Source: Eleusine coracana subsp. coracana (lineage: Eukaryota > Streptophyta > Magnoliopsida > Poales > Poaceae). Taken from it: a stretch of 64,000 bases of DNA. Below the pieces are notes generated by a model. The model was not told the origin of the DNA, did no database searches, and worked only from the letters and a program-made list of their open reading frames with translations. Of the stretch, positions 1 to 11,876 are shown one piece after another. Location of the stretch: contig CM064417.1 of NCBI GenBank assembly GCA_032690845.1, positions 10,508,501 through 10,572,500 on the forward strand, in the 5' to 3' direction. Made by a program: the position numbers and the translations under genes. Numbering within the stretch: the first letter of the stretch is position 1; the number at the start of each line of letters is the position of its first letter.

Positions 1-88
1 ATTTTGGGGGTTCTTGTACCTGCTTAGCTTTTCTGCAAGTAAAGTTAGTAGTAACCAATTAGGATTTGCCTGAAACCATTCATGGCAG

Positions 89-1122
89 GCGAAGAAGGCG
101 CTGCGCGCGCTCAAGGCGCTGGTGAAGCTGCAGGCGCTGGTGCGCGGGTACCTGGTGCGGCGTCAGGCGGCGGCCACGCTGCAGAGCATGCAGGCGCTGG
201 TGCGCGCGCAGGCCGCCGTCCGCGCCGCCCGCTCCGGCCGCGCCGTTCCCACCCTCCCGCCGCTCCACCACCACCACCACCTTCCTCCCGTCCGACCGCG
301 CTTCTCCCTGGTACGGCCTCCATTGCTTCTGCCGGAAGCGACCGGGGTCGTCGCATGTTTCTGTTCTTTTCTTTTCTTAAGACAGACGAATCATCAATTT
401 TGCGTTGCTTGTGTCTGCAGCAAGAGCGGTACGCGGACGACACGCGCAGCGAGCACGGCGTGCCGTCCTACAGCCGCCGCCTCTCCGCCAGCATCGAGAC
501 GGCGTCCTACACCGGCGGGTACGACCGCAGCCCAAAGATCGTGGAGATGGACACGGGCTGCCGGCCCACGCCCAGGTCGCGCGCGTCGTCCTACTCGCTG
601 CGCACAACGACCTCCCCCGTCCCGGACGGCGACGAGTGGTGGGCACCCCAGTCGGTCTCGTCCCCGCTCCTGCTGGCCCCGCCGCCGCGCATCGCGATGC
701 CGAGCTCGCGCGACAACGACTACTGGTGCGTGCCGGAGAAGCCGCGGCCCGCGACGGCGCAGTGCACGCCGCGGCTGCCGCTGTCGTTCGCGCCGGCGAC
801 GCCGACCAAGGTTGGCGGCGCGGAGCACAGCAAGGGGTACATGTCGAGCACGCAGTCGTCGGAGGCGAAGACGAACCGGTCGCAGAGCGCGCCGAGGCAG
901 CGGCCGGACACCCCCGCCGCTGCCGGTGGAGGGAGGAAGCGGGTGCCGCTGAGCGAGGTGGTCCTGATGGAGGCGCGCGCCAGCCTCAGCGGCCTCAACG
1001 TGCAGCGGTCCTGCAACAACCAGAACGCGGCGGCGTTCGACTTCAGGAAGGCCGTCGTCAGCCGGTTCGAGCGGCCGGCGGAGGAGAGGGGACGGGACAT
1101 GTTCTTGCAGACCAGGTGGTGA
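89..1122 (+). CDS. IQD: IQ67-domain (IQD) calmodulin-binding protein, 3' part (last two exons)
   Basis: IQD proteins are plant calmodulin-binding scaffolds of microtubules, plasma membrane and nucleus. I read two exons, 89-310 and 421-1122, joined in phase 0 across an intron with GT at 311 and AG at 419-420; the visible part is 307 residues. The first exon opens with AKKALRALKALVKLQALVRG, the second half of an IQ67 domain with repeated IQ-like helices and LVRGYLVRRQ. An acceptor (catggcag) directly precedes it, at the position where IQD genes are known to have a conserved phase-0 intron inside the IQ67 domain, so the N-terminal exon lies outside the window. The C-terminal part is basic, Ser/Pro-rich and low complexity, with RRLSAS and the conserved tail block around SPLSEVV-like VPLSEVVLMEARASLSGL. 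A short His run follows the IQ segment. The stop is TGA at 1120-1122. Family assignment is firm; the subfamily member is not determined. Confidence 0.9.
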
Positions 1123-2308
1123 TGGGACATGTTCTTCCTTCCCCGGCTCGTCGCCTCCGCAGAGAAAGATTAATGGGGGCGGCTAGCTAGATTACTAAGG
1201 CATGTCATTAGTCCAATGTAATAGTGATCATCAGTTTGTCATTAATGTCTCGTTTGTTATCTCTTCGTGATCCTGTACCCCTGTGAGCTCTCCCTACTAC
1301 TACTGTTCTTGTTTGTGAGCTGTTTGCTCACAAGCAAATCAAAGTGTATCGGAAGTAGGGAGATTTTCTTTCATTCATTACTTTGGGATGTACATTCCAC
1401 CCCCTCCTCCTACCAAGAAATAACTCTGTTTCGTTTTCCTCATCCTGCCGCACTGCCAGTTCTTCAAGTTCAAGGAACGCGATAAGTGCTCGTTGTTGCA
1501 GCACGGGAAACTTGATCGCGCGTAGCAGAACAGCTAACATTTCAAAACGGGCATCAACTTGTTCTGCTTTCATCAATATATGGAGTGCTACTACTATAAT
1601 CAATCACTATTTTGAAAATTAAAATACTGCGGTCAATTTACAGCAGCTGAAAGGACGGATCCGATCTTAAACGAGGTAACGGAAAAGTTGCAGTACCACG
1701 GGGCTTAAAAAACTCCACGGAATCTAGGACGTTTTCGAACGGAAAAGCACCACCAAGTACTCCTACAGTGGTGATAGCTGTAGCTGTTGTTACTATTAGC
1801 TTAAACAAAAAACTCCAGAAACGGCAGGGGGGCAATGACCCCGTCTGATTCATGTGACTGATGTGAGATCGGAATGGTGGTTCAGGATTCGGACTGCCTC
1901 CGGTGGGGCTGCCCGCGGAGTGGCGCGCATGTGGGCTGCCGCCGCCGGGCCGTGGAACAAGAGGAGGAGGGGGTCCGGTCTATCCCGACCGCCGCTGGCC
2001 GCCCTGCGCCGGGAAGGGACACGGCGACGCCGACGCGCGGAAGCGTCTCCCGGCAGTACTGTGCTGCCACCGTATCATGAGGTGCGCGTGTCTCCTCTCG
2101 TTTTGTTTCCTGGCTCCTCGTCTCATCAGCGCCGCGACCCACACCACACATGCTCAGGTTCAGCTCATGTTCAGGCAGTGATAAATAAAAATTTCAAATT
2201 AGTTACCGGAGGCGGACGGAGGGAGGAATCTTTTTTTTTTTCGAACGTGTAATTCTTGACGCCGCTACGTGGATCCGTGGTCCACCCACGCGTCGTCGTC
2301 GTCGTCTT

Positions 2309-2640
2309 TAATGGCCAACGACGCCAGTACTAGAAGGAGACTGTGCCGCGAGCCCATCACGGAGGCAACGACGAATCCACGACGGGGTTCCACTGTTGGT
2401 AAACGGCTAAAAACCCGTCGATTTGGATCATGATATTCCCCTGTTTTCTTTTTGCCACGCACGACGAACATGGGGCGCTCGTGGTCCCGACGACGTGCGT
2501 GTATTAATGGCTGACGCCAGTACTAGAAGAGGGAAGGCGAGCTGACGACGCTGACGGAGACGCACAAGGGAACAAGGAATTGATGGGGTTCTACTGTTGG
2601 TAAACGCCCAGGAACCCGTCGATTGGAACCCGGATATTCC
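2309..2640. repeat. diverged direct duplication of about 130 bp
   Basis: Segment 2309-2437 is partly repeated at 2505-2640. Shared blocks are taatgg..gacgccagtactagaag at the start, and a ggggtt-c-actgttggtaaacg block followed by aacccgtcgat and gatattcc at the end. The middle parts differ by substitutions and small indels. On the minus strand both copies read RLPTVEP, but in short frames without further support, so I do not call a gene. Confidence 0.55.
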
Positions 2641-5600
2641 GATAACGGCAAAAGGCGACATCCAGAAGAACCATGCTGCGATTCAAACGGCGTGCGCACG
2701 CACATCTATTTTTCTACAGTGCTCATCCTAGACTAAACAACAGAGAATGCGCCGGCGTTCAGTTCGCCAAGTCAATCCGGTGAGGTCATGCTACGCTCTG
2801 CAAACATAAAAAAAAAAAAAAAAAGGCCACGCCAGCTAGTGTAGCGTGGTGACGATCGATCCGTTCCCCGGAACACAAGGTGCCGATCGTGCCAACGCAT
2901 GTGAACGTCGCGAGCACCCGGGGCCGGGGCAGTGTTACTGTTGACTCAGGTACCGGCAGTAGTAGGGGTCGTCGCAGCTGCGTGTGCTTCGCGACCGATG
3001 GTGGCGTCAGGGGTGATGTGAAAGCTCGTCTTTTCTTTCTTTCTTTTCCGCAATCATTAGGTTCTGATTTGATGGGAGAGGTGAGAAAGGCGCAGCAGCA
3101 GGAGTCAGGAGCGCACTCGATCGATCGCTGGGCCTGGTGGGGGTGGTGACGCAATTTTCTCGTAGGCCACTGGTTAGCTGATGCACCTACTCCTACCTCC
3201 TGTCCTGTGTCGCGTCTCAGGTAGTAGTACTCCAGTATCGGGCGAGTAGCGGCGTGCATTCAGCATATGCTTCAGCTCCATCCTTTCTTTCCTTGTGCTG
3301 GGGCTTTTGCGTTCGCTTGGTCGCATCGCTGCTCTCCTTGGTTGCAGACTGGCTGACTTTAATAGCTTTTGTGCCGTGTCTCGTGGTGCAGGGGATGCAT
3401 TTGAGTGCGCGAAATCTGTACTACAGTAAGTACTTTGGTCAAGTCCTGTGTGATTAATTGGTCGCACGTCTTCTGCGTGACGCAGGGCTTTTACACTGCT
3501 TCTTTGCGTCGGTCGCATGCAAGTTTGAAACCGTACGGCACGACCAAGTCCGGTCCCGGCGGCTCGACTACCGATCGATGAAAATGAAAGCCCGTGTGTG
3601 CCGACCCCAAACGGGAGTTGGCAGGCAGAAGCGGAAGCAGAAAAGTCATAACCAAACGGGCCTATTCTGCTCCCGCCGTCCGTCCGTCGGTCCGTGGAGT
3701 TGGCAGGCAGCGGCGTTATTCTCCGACGTTCCCGGCGGAGCATGCATGCGGTTGCAGCAGGCGGTGACGACTGAGATGGAGCAGGCAGGGCCGGGCCTCG
3801 ATCGTGCAACCAAACCAACTGTGGCTCACGCATGCATTCCATCAGGATCAGGATGCAGCGAGAGGCGCCGGCGAATGCTACAAAGGGGACTTTTTCGGCT
3901 GCGGTTTCGGTGCCCCTGTGACGCTTGTGACTAGTACTCGCTCTGCATCTAGCTGCGCGCCGCACGCTTCTCGACGCGAGACCGGCGGCCGGAGATCTTG
4001 CTCGCCGCCTCGATCGCCCTGCCTGCTGCTAGCGCTGCCCCACCTCTCTCTCGACAGTACGTATCCCGTGACGTAAGACGGATCCATGTCCAAACGGTTC
4101 CGTAACTTCTACGACCGACCTCTCTGCATACGTGCCTTCATTTTTTTTTTCCTGTCTTATACTGCTGGACCGATGAAAAGACAAAACAAACGACGCAAAG
4201 TGAAGAAGCTCACCCTGATAGCTCGTCGTACGCGTCGTCACACCCGGCCTATACTACTACTAGCAATGAACCAACAACAGTAACCACGTCGGAGCGTGGC
4301 ATGCAGACACATGAACGAACACATGTGCATCACGATCGAAGAGAACTAGATCACGAGTGCGCCACTGTTAAAACACGAGAGGACGAAGCTGCAGGGGTAC
4401 ACTGCCCTGTGAGGTGATGGGCATATTCTATCCCACGTCCTTGTATTCTCATCGGTTTCATAAAACAAGAAAAAAACTTATCTGCTGCGCTTCTTGTCTC
4501 CCTCCACGCACAACTCTTCCACAGGAGGCAATGCGAGCACAGTAACGTTGCCTGTGTGTACGTACATGTTGTAGCCTAGGCAATGCATGCAGCTGGCCCT
4601 TCGAATTTCAAAACGCACATAAGGCCAAAAAGAACACACTACAATCATTCTTTTTCTATAAGGGTTTGGGTGTGCTACGAACACAATAGTTCTTTTTTTT
4701 TTCTTTTTTTTTTTAAAGAACGAACATTTTGTGGGCGCGCGGCTGCTTCGTTCCTTTTTAGACTTTCTGGTGACGACTTTGAGATGAACGCGGCGACCGC
4801 CAAATGCAGCTCCTTCTGATGAACACCTATCATGCAGCAGAACCTTCCGTTTGGGGGTTACAAGTTGCATTATTCGTTGCTCTTGAATTCGTCGATTGAC
4901 ACCAATAGCTGTTTTCTTATTACTCCCTACTATTTTTTTCCTTGCGGCCTTGCCAATACGATCTTCGCATGAACGCCAAAATTACGCAGCTCGCGTGTAT
5001 CTGACGCCTACGTCAGTAACAACATATATGCATGTCTCCATCTATACACTGTCCGAATACTACTACTAAAGAACTGTAACTACTAGTAGTACTAGCTTTT
5101 TGAGAAACGCTGCCACCAGCAAATAATTTCGGTTGATTGATCAGATTTGGCAGTGTCCGTTTGTTGCTTCATTTCGTCGTATTTAGCTTTGTTTCCGTGT
5201 CCTGCAAACATCTTTTGGCGCATGCCAAGGGGCAAATTCAATAATGCTACGTAAAACCTGACACACTGAGAGTGAGAGTTGAGTGTTATAATTCAAGATT
5301 GTGCACTTTTTCAAACAACGAAACACGGACAAATGTTCTCAGCAGCGATGTCAGTGCTTTGCTTCCGCCCGTTCGCATCGAGCCCAGCAATGCCGGCATG
5401 ATGCAGTTGGGTTTCCTGTATCGGCCCAGTGCAACCATTTGGTCGTATTTGGTTGATTGGAAATCGAGTTAAACTGCCTTTTTACCACTATATTCTTGAA
5501 TCAAACAGTAACAATCCAGTGTGATTTATCCATCTCATTTTGAAAACTATAGATGAAAAAGGTAGGGAAAAGTAAATCGCCTCGAGGTCATACATACACA

Positions 5601-8419
5601 CTTGAGAGGGTTTTGAAAATCCCTTGCATGTGCAGTCCTTAAATATATACTCTCTGCCCTATCGAATCCTCCGCTAATTTACTCCATCACACTGAGCCTT
5701 TGTCATTAGCGCGCACCTTATCTGCCCCCCTAAACTCCAGGGCGCTGCGCGAACTAAACAAACCGCTCATTTTCAAAAAGTTTGAATGCTTTTGGACCAA
5801 GTGCATACCCTGCTTATTAGTACTCAGTTGCAGACAGCCTGATCTATCAACTAATTGATACCGCTAGTTTAAACAGAAGCAGTAATATAGTATTGCACCA
5901 GGGGCTAATTGGTACCGCTAGTTTTGTCTTGCTCAAGTCACATTGGCTGATTGGGAATTATCGTCGCTGGTTGACAAAGCCAGTTGTTCCAGCAGCTCTC
6001 GCCTCGGGATTCTCTCCGGCTATATCGGTGAACCGTAGCGCGCCGACCTACTTCTCGTTACCGTTGGGAAGATACGCCTGTGGTAGCTGCAGCTCAGGGT
6101 CCGGCTTGTTGACTTTGAGAGAGGAGGATTCGAAAGCCTTTTGGAGGTTGTGTACGCATAATGTGATAATATGCAACCGGCAGTATCGGCTCACGGCTGC
6201 GATGGTGCTGCTCTTTATTTAGTCAATCAAGGACTAAACTACGTTTGATCGCACGCAGGGGTCAGTGCTTACCGGCAATCAACACTGGATAAAAAAGAAT
6301 CAGTGCGCTGGTGTTCGTGACACCAGGTGTCCTTTGCAGTAGTGTGTATACTTTCTTCATATTCCTGGTGTCATCAGTACACAATGTTCGTTACAGTTTT
6401 TCTCATTTTCGTATGTTATTAGGGCTTAAGTAGAAGTTTCATTTCTAGCGGCATGGCTGGTCGACACCCAGAGAACGTTCGCTGTTGAAGAAACTGAGAC
6501 GACGATGTACTACAGTACTAGTAATCTCTGGTCAGACTTTTAGCATTTGGTAGTTTCTCAAAAGAATAACCACGTACGCTTAGCTATCAACTTGCGGCTG
6601 TTTGCAGCGTCGCCCATCCATGGCATCATGGGCACAGCAGATCACAGAGCACGGTAAACAAGGCCAGAAACAAATGCCGAGAAACACCGTCTGTTCGAGG
6701 TCCGTACGTGTTCATAGCCGAAAATGATTGGCGAGGTGGGTGAAAATCTCTGAAACTGCGCAGCAACCGCCGATCCGCGGCTTAGACAGGGACCAGTTTC
6801 ATTATTCAGGCTCAGAGCGGCAGCTGAAAGTTTCGCGGGAATGTTTATGTTGTTCAGGCAAGAAAAGGGTTTGAATCACTCCAGCAGTTCAATGCTCGCT
6901 TCTAGTAACCGGCTTCCCATACCATGGTTCAGGATTCAGAGGCTCAAAGCATCCTGGTACACCGACCTTGAGATACTGCAGTGATCGACACGATGAGCAA
7001 TTCTTATTCATCAGAGGTCAGAGCAATCGATACCATCACAAGGTAACCTACCCAAACAAGTTGCTATGCATTAGGTTATCCGCACTCGTGATACTCTAAA
7101 TTTATTCTCTAAAAAGAATATTCTATCCTAGTCAGTAAGATTCTCTTCTCTATATCTAGTTTTCACGCACCCATAATTCTATATTCATCCTCTATCCCAA
7201 CTACTACTTATTAAAATAATAAATTTATTTAAATATCAATTTTGCTCCATGTTAAGACAGCGCACAAGTCATTGGGAGGCGCGTAGATGCGTAGACCCCA
7301 TAGATAGCGTTGCTTCGCTATGTCCGCTTGATTTACCGGAACCAGGACGAATGCTAGCAGTAGCGGCATAGGTAACGGAAGCCGTGCTACAAAGTTTCCT
7401 CTATTGTAGCACTACAGGAACAGGTAACGGAGCCAGTGCGAATAGCCTTACACAGAAACCTTCTAAAAAAGGCTTTTTAGCTGGTAGCTTATGAGAGAAC
7501 AACATCCGAGTCACTTGCCTCCTTTCCTCCGAGTGTTTCAGAAGCTCTGTACAATTCCCACAGCTCATGCTCAGTTTCCCCATGAAAATTATTAACAGGA
7601 GCAGAAATAGACAAACCGCTCATGTGTTTTTGAATGATGTTTCAGTAATGAGACATTCTAGAATTAAGTTCTGGTGGCTGCGGTTCTGAAAGTTGTAGCT
7701 GGTTGCCCAGAATTCAGATATCCCTCTTTTTTTTCTTTGCGAGAACTGCACATTTCAGAATTTAAGGCTAGACAAGCATCCTAGTCAGTACCTGAATGCT
7801 GCTCCTGTTAAGCTACGCTGACGAAAAAATCTCGACTGATGGAGGTAAGACCCTCCCTACGGTATTTTTATGAGAGAAAAATACTAGTACTACAGTTTTG
7901 CAGAAAGATGAAGGATAAGGAATTTTTTTTTCACTGTTAGAAAGAGCTTAATCCGTTGCAAGAGGTTCTAGGACTGTCAGACTCTAGTGATTACCTCAAT
8001 GCTGCCTTCCTATCCGAGTGAATTTATTCAAAGCACAAGACTGCTCTCTCAGGGGCTCAGGGCACATAACGTCACGCACCGTTTCGAATCAAAACATGCT
8101 ACTGGCTCCCATGTAAAGCAACGGTCAGTGAATACTTACCGCGTTTCAGATGGTGAGGTGATTCATGTGACTACACCCAGAGAGGATGCAACTCGTTCAG
8201 ATTGCTGAATTTAAGAGTTGAACACTCGAGTTCAAAAAAAAAAAAAAAAGGTTGAACACTCAGGCTGTAGGAGCAACTGAAAGCAACAAAACATCACTAC
8301 AAACATTCTTGTCAATATCGTGATGTGAACGAGATAAACATTTGATGTCTGCAGGGTTCTTCCCTGCCTGTTTCCTAGTACCTTTTATGTTTTGTGCTTC
8401 TAGTGTCCATGGCAGCCTG

Positions 8420-8686
8420 CGGACAGGCCAACGGCCTGGTGGCAAGGTGCCGGTGTGGCAGCTGCCAGGTCGGGGGTTCGAGGCCTCGATATCATATTTA
8501 AAAAATTTTCTTGTTCTCTCCAATCAAAACATAGGTAAAGATTCGTATTATAGCTTATACGGTCAGCTGATTCCCTGTGTATGGTTAGGGAGGGGATTCA
8601 GACATTTTCTCGACCTGCGTAAGAAAGCTCTTTCCCTTAAATAATGCCGTTAGGGTGGCTTCTTCGCTGATAGATCAAGTTTTTTT
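8420..8686 (+). mobile_element. tRNA-derived SINE with poly(T) end and 18-bp target site duplication
   Basis: The 267-bp body is flanked by two identical 18-bp copies of agtgtccatggcagcctg, at 8402-8419 and 8687-8704. The 5' part contains a perfect pol III B-box match (GGTTCGAGGCC, 8475-8485); the A-box expected upstream is only weakly matched. The 3' end runs into a T tract (gatcaagttttttt), as in plant SINEs of the p-SINE type. The body has no coding capacity. Perfect flanking repeats indicate a fairly recent insertion by LINE-supplied reverse transcription. I cannot name the SINE family. Confidence 0.8.
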
Positions 8687-9178
8687 AGTGTCCATGGCAG
8701 CCTGGGCTACTTTCTAGACCTAACTTTCTTTTTCTAGTTTGTACTTCCTACTACTTTTCTTCTTATAATGAAAGCGCAGAGCACCTGCCATGATTCCTTA
8801 CCCAAAAAAAAAAAACCCAATAAGGATTTGGTCAACGTGCAGGCCCTGGAAAGGATATGACATGTTTACAGGCACTGTATACGCCATTCTGCAGCTGACA
8901 ACGTGAGGATGGTTTTGAGAAATTTCTACACACACTTCCACAAAGATAACACCACCAATTTTCTCTCTGTAGTGGAAAATCTGAAAATGTAGGGAGGTAC
9001 CAGTCTTTGCAATGATCATCTTTAAAAATTACATACAAGACCCCTGAAATGTGGGAAGGAACTCCAGCACAATGAAGATCCAACACGTGTCCTGTGTCGT
9101 CCAGATATATGCCAATTATTCATAAGATACATGGCATATTTCAGGGACCAAAAACGTGGAAAATTGCAGATTTTGAGT

Positions 9179-11803
9179 TCAGAAGCCCTGTTCAACAAGG
9201 TAATCTCCAAGCCTCTCCACAACCATGTTACACTGGCCAGGAGTCATAGGCTCCTCGTAGATTCCGATGATGATGGATAGATTGGTTTTCATGATAGTAA
9301 CCCCTCCTGGTCCCTGCAAAAAAGCGACACAGGGGCAGACCCCAAATCAAGTAGCGGATTGGTAAAACTCCTGGAAATGTTAATGTTCTAGAACCAAATC
9401 TAATCAGTCGATAGTTCCAACTTGCAATAAGAAATAGGTTCCATAGACGAGATCAGATGATAAGTTAAAAGTCCTATAAACTATACAACAAAGACCTTTG
9501 ACAGGATTTCCTGACATGAAAAATGGAGCTAACATTACCTACCCCATCCGTCCAAAAATAATTGACGTCTTAACTCTAAGCACAAGAATTAAGGAGGACT
9601 GAAAAAAGATGGGTGCATAGAAAGCAAGGAGTAGAGCGATACAAATAGAGATATATCGGGAAGTGAGAATGACAATTATTTTAAAAAAACTGAAGATGGC
9701 TAAAATGACAACTATTTTGAGATGGAGGGAGTAAATCAACACATATTTACTCAATTGATGTAGTGGTTTTCATTTTGAACTGAAATGATCAGCTTTCCAT
9801 TGATAAAAGGGATTTCCTCATTTGTTTCATTCATTCTCTCTCACAAAAGGATGTTAGGCTGAAAAATTCAGTTTTTTGTGAGAGAAGATAGGCAATATGA
9901 CTGAAAGAAATTCAGCATATTTGGTATACTAGTCAGTGCAGATAAAATAGTATGTGCAAGTCTAGCTGATGGCTTGAAACTAAAGCTGAATGAAAATCCA
10001 TCACATCAATAAGCATGGGTAATAGAATAACGAGCATCTCAACTTCTAATCTGAAACGGTTTGTAAATTCTGGTTCCCTACAATTTCCACCTAATGATTT
10101 GGAAATATAAGGTAGTGCAAGCCTGTGGCCAAAAAAACAATCCATCAATGACCTCTTGCAGCTCTTCACCTAGCACATACCGTATAGTGTTTCCTTTTCA
10201 TTTTTCTTCTTTTCCTTAGCTGCCCCTGGGGTGCTGGCTAGTTGTACAGTTCCTTTTTCTTTCTATATGGTATGAGTTTCCCTGCTGTAGAAGCTCCCTT
10301 TCGGTAGTTTTTCAAGAGGAATCTCTGCAAAAGCCCACGCCCAACTAATTGAAAGGGCCCCATGATTTTGGGCCGGTAAAGAAAATAGGGGGCAGGTCAA
10401 AAGGAAGGCCCAATTCTCTGTACCTCCTACCAAGGCGTCTGTAAATGGAATATTTTGTACCCCTCAGGTTCTTAATTCAAGTGCAATCCACTGAGTTGAG
10501 AAAATGAAATGCAAATTCCTAACCTTCTTCCCTCGAATGACAGCTCCAGGTTCACCTTGGATAACCATGTATTTTGTACCGCCGAGGTATAGTCCAGTTG
10601 GTGCCAAAGAACCTGGTTCACTGAAGTCATTCATGATGGCGCTGATTTCTTCAGGTTTGACCTGAAAAGAGTATTAAATCAAATATGTATCAAATGGATC
10701 ATCCGTTTGACAAACAATTACATAAGCTGATGCACGTTCATATGTCTTCCAAAGTTAGGCAACTTATGCAGCATAGTTCAGAATTAGCATGAGACACCTT
10801 ATAACTTAATATGTATCTCAAACACTCATTTCTCTGCTTCCAGAAATTTGAAGACATGGCCCGGTATATGAAATCAGAAAAGGGAATACTCCCTCTGTCT
10901 CAATATGTAACCATTTGTAGATTTGGTCGAAGTCAATTTCTCTAATCATCGACTAGCAATATCTATAAAAATAAATTACTGTAAATATTTTTTTTTTCAT
11001 ATTATGATAGTTGGTCCCATGATGAATCAAACAACATCATTTATACATGTTCCAACATAATGAATTATTTGTAATTGATAGTCAAAGTTGGTAAAGTTTT
11101 ACTTTGATCAAATCCAAAAACATTTTGAGATGGAACGAGTATTAAGCAGCAAAATGAGCAACATCACAAAGAAGAATGTCATTACTAAACCACTCCTCTG
11201 TCAACAAAGATGTTTTTTTTTTTTGTAAAAAGGAGGATCTGCCTTCACCGTGTGCTAAGATTACTGAATTTGCTAATTTGTGCATGCAACAAGTTCAATG
11301 CAGGCATAAGCATCAATTGACATAGGCATACTGATGCCTTGAGTTGAAGAATCCAAGGCAGATCTGTTCTCTCTTTTTTATTAGCCAATTATTACTTGCT
11401 ACAGCTAGTTGATTCAAGTGATCTACACATCTAAAAGAGAGCACAAACAGCTACACTGCAGTACAAAGCTCTGTCTCTGCTCATGGTAAGACGATCCACC
11501 TTGTGTTTACCAATTACAGAAAAATGGCGGATCTCAATTTTGCAAAGAAAAGCCAAGCACGGGGGCTGAGTCAGGAGCACTAATCTGCCTAATGAGTAAT
11601 GGCATCTGCTTGCTTACCCTACTGCGACAAAATCAAAATGTGAACGGGGAACGACAAGATGATGGAAAAAGATGAAGAACCTGCGGGAAGGCGTCGGACT
11701 GCGCCCAGACGGCGCCGTCGTGGCCGAGGATGGCCGCGGCGGTGAGGCGCTGGCCGTCGATGGCGCACAGCAGGTGCTCGTCCACGTACGTCTGCCACGA
11801 CAT
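9179..11803 (-). CDS. PRF: profilin (complete, three exons, 131 aa)
   Basis: Profilin is a small cytosolic actin-monomer-binding protein that also binds poly-proline (formins) and phosphoinositides, and so controls actin assembly. Exons on the minus strand are 11803-11681 (41 codons), 10661-10524 (46 codons) and 9313-9179 (44 codons plus TGA). All junctions are GT-AG and phase 0, the usual plant profilin structure. The protein begins MSWQTYVDEHLLCAI and contains AAILGHDGAVWAQS, the central block YMVIQGEPGAVIRGKKG and the C-terminal actin/PIP2 region IYEEPMTPGQCNMVVERLGD. The length of 131 residues is typical. Unlike many grass profilins it ends in GF rather than GM and has IMKTNLSIIIGIY in the penultimate strand, so it may belong to a less common vegetative or pollen subgroup. 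Both introns carry a MITE. A TATA-like element lies about 70 bp upstream of the ATG. Plant profilins are known pan-allergens. Identity is very secure. Confidence 0.97.
9542..9731. mobile_element. Stowaway-like MITE in profilin intron 2
   Basis: A roughly 190-bp non-coding element begins ccccatccgtccaaaaataa after a TA and ends tattttgagatggagggag before a TA. The ends are imperfect inverted copies of the grass Stowaway (Tc1/mariner) terminal motif CTCCCTCCGTCC. It sits wholly inside the intron between the second and third profilin exons and does not touch splice sites. Confidence 0.7.
10889..11139. mobile_element. Stowaway-like MITE in profilin intron 1
   Basis: A roughly 250-bp AT-rich element starts ctccctctgtctcaatatg and ends cattttgagatggaacgag, flanked by TA on both sides. 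The outer inverted repeats extend inward (gatttggtcgaagtcaa against ttgatcaaatccaaa). No coding capacity. It lies in the first profilin intron and is a different sequence from the MITE in the second intron. Confidence 0.7.
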
Positions 11804-11868
11804 GGCCCTGCTCGTCTCTTGCTCGCAGTCGTTGCCTTCCTGGTTCAGCTGCGCTGCGTGCTCTACTA

Positions 11869-11876
11869 CTTATATG
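11869..11876 (-). promoter_or_regulatory. candidate TATA box of the profilin gene
   Basis: Read on the minus strand the sequence is CATATAAG, about 70 bp upstream of the profilin ATG at 11803. With transcription starting about 30 bp downstream, the 5' UTR would be roughly 35-45 nt. This is inferred from motif and spacing only. Confidence 0.45.

Larger units (their letters stand above)
1123..9178. other. intergenic region without a recognisable gene
   Basis: Beyond the presumed IQD 3' UTR I find no open frame with a recognisable domain, conserved motif or exon structure. The reading frames present are short and either GC-biased shadows or AT-rich. The region holds a diverged duplication (2309-2640), homopolymer A and T tracts and one SINE (8420-8686). 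The far right end is the presumed profilin 3' UTR on the minus strand. Confidence 0.6.

Noticed and set aside
82..1122. Single 346-codon open frame across the IQD region
   Set aside because: Its first 110 codons read the IQ exon in the wrong frame and run through the intron; the true product uses frame 2 for 89-310 and then this frame from 421.
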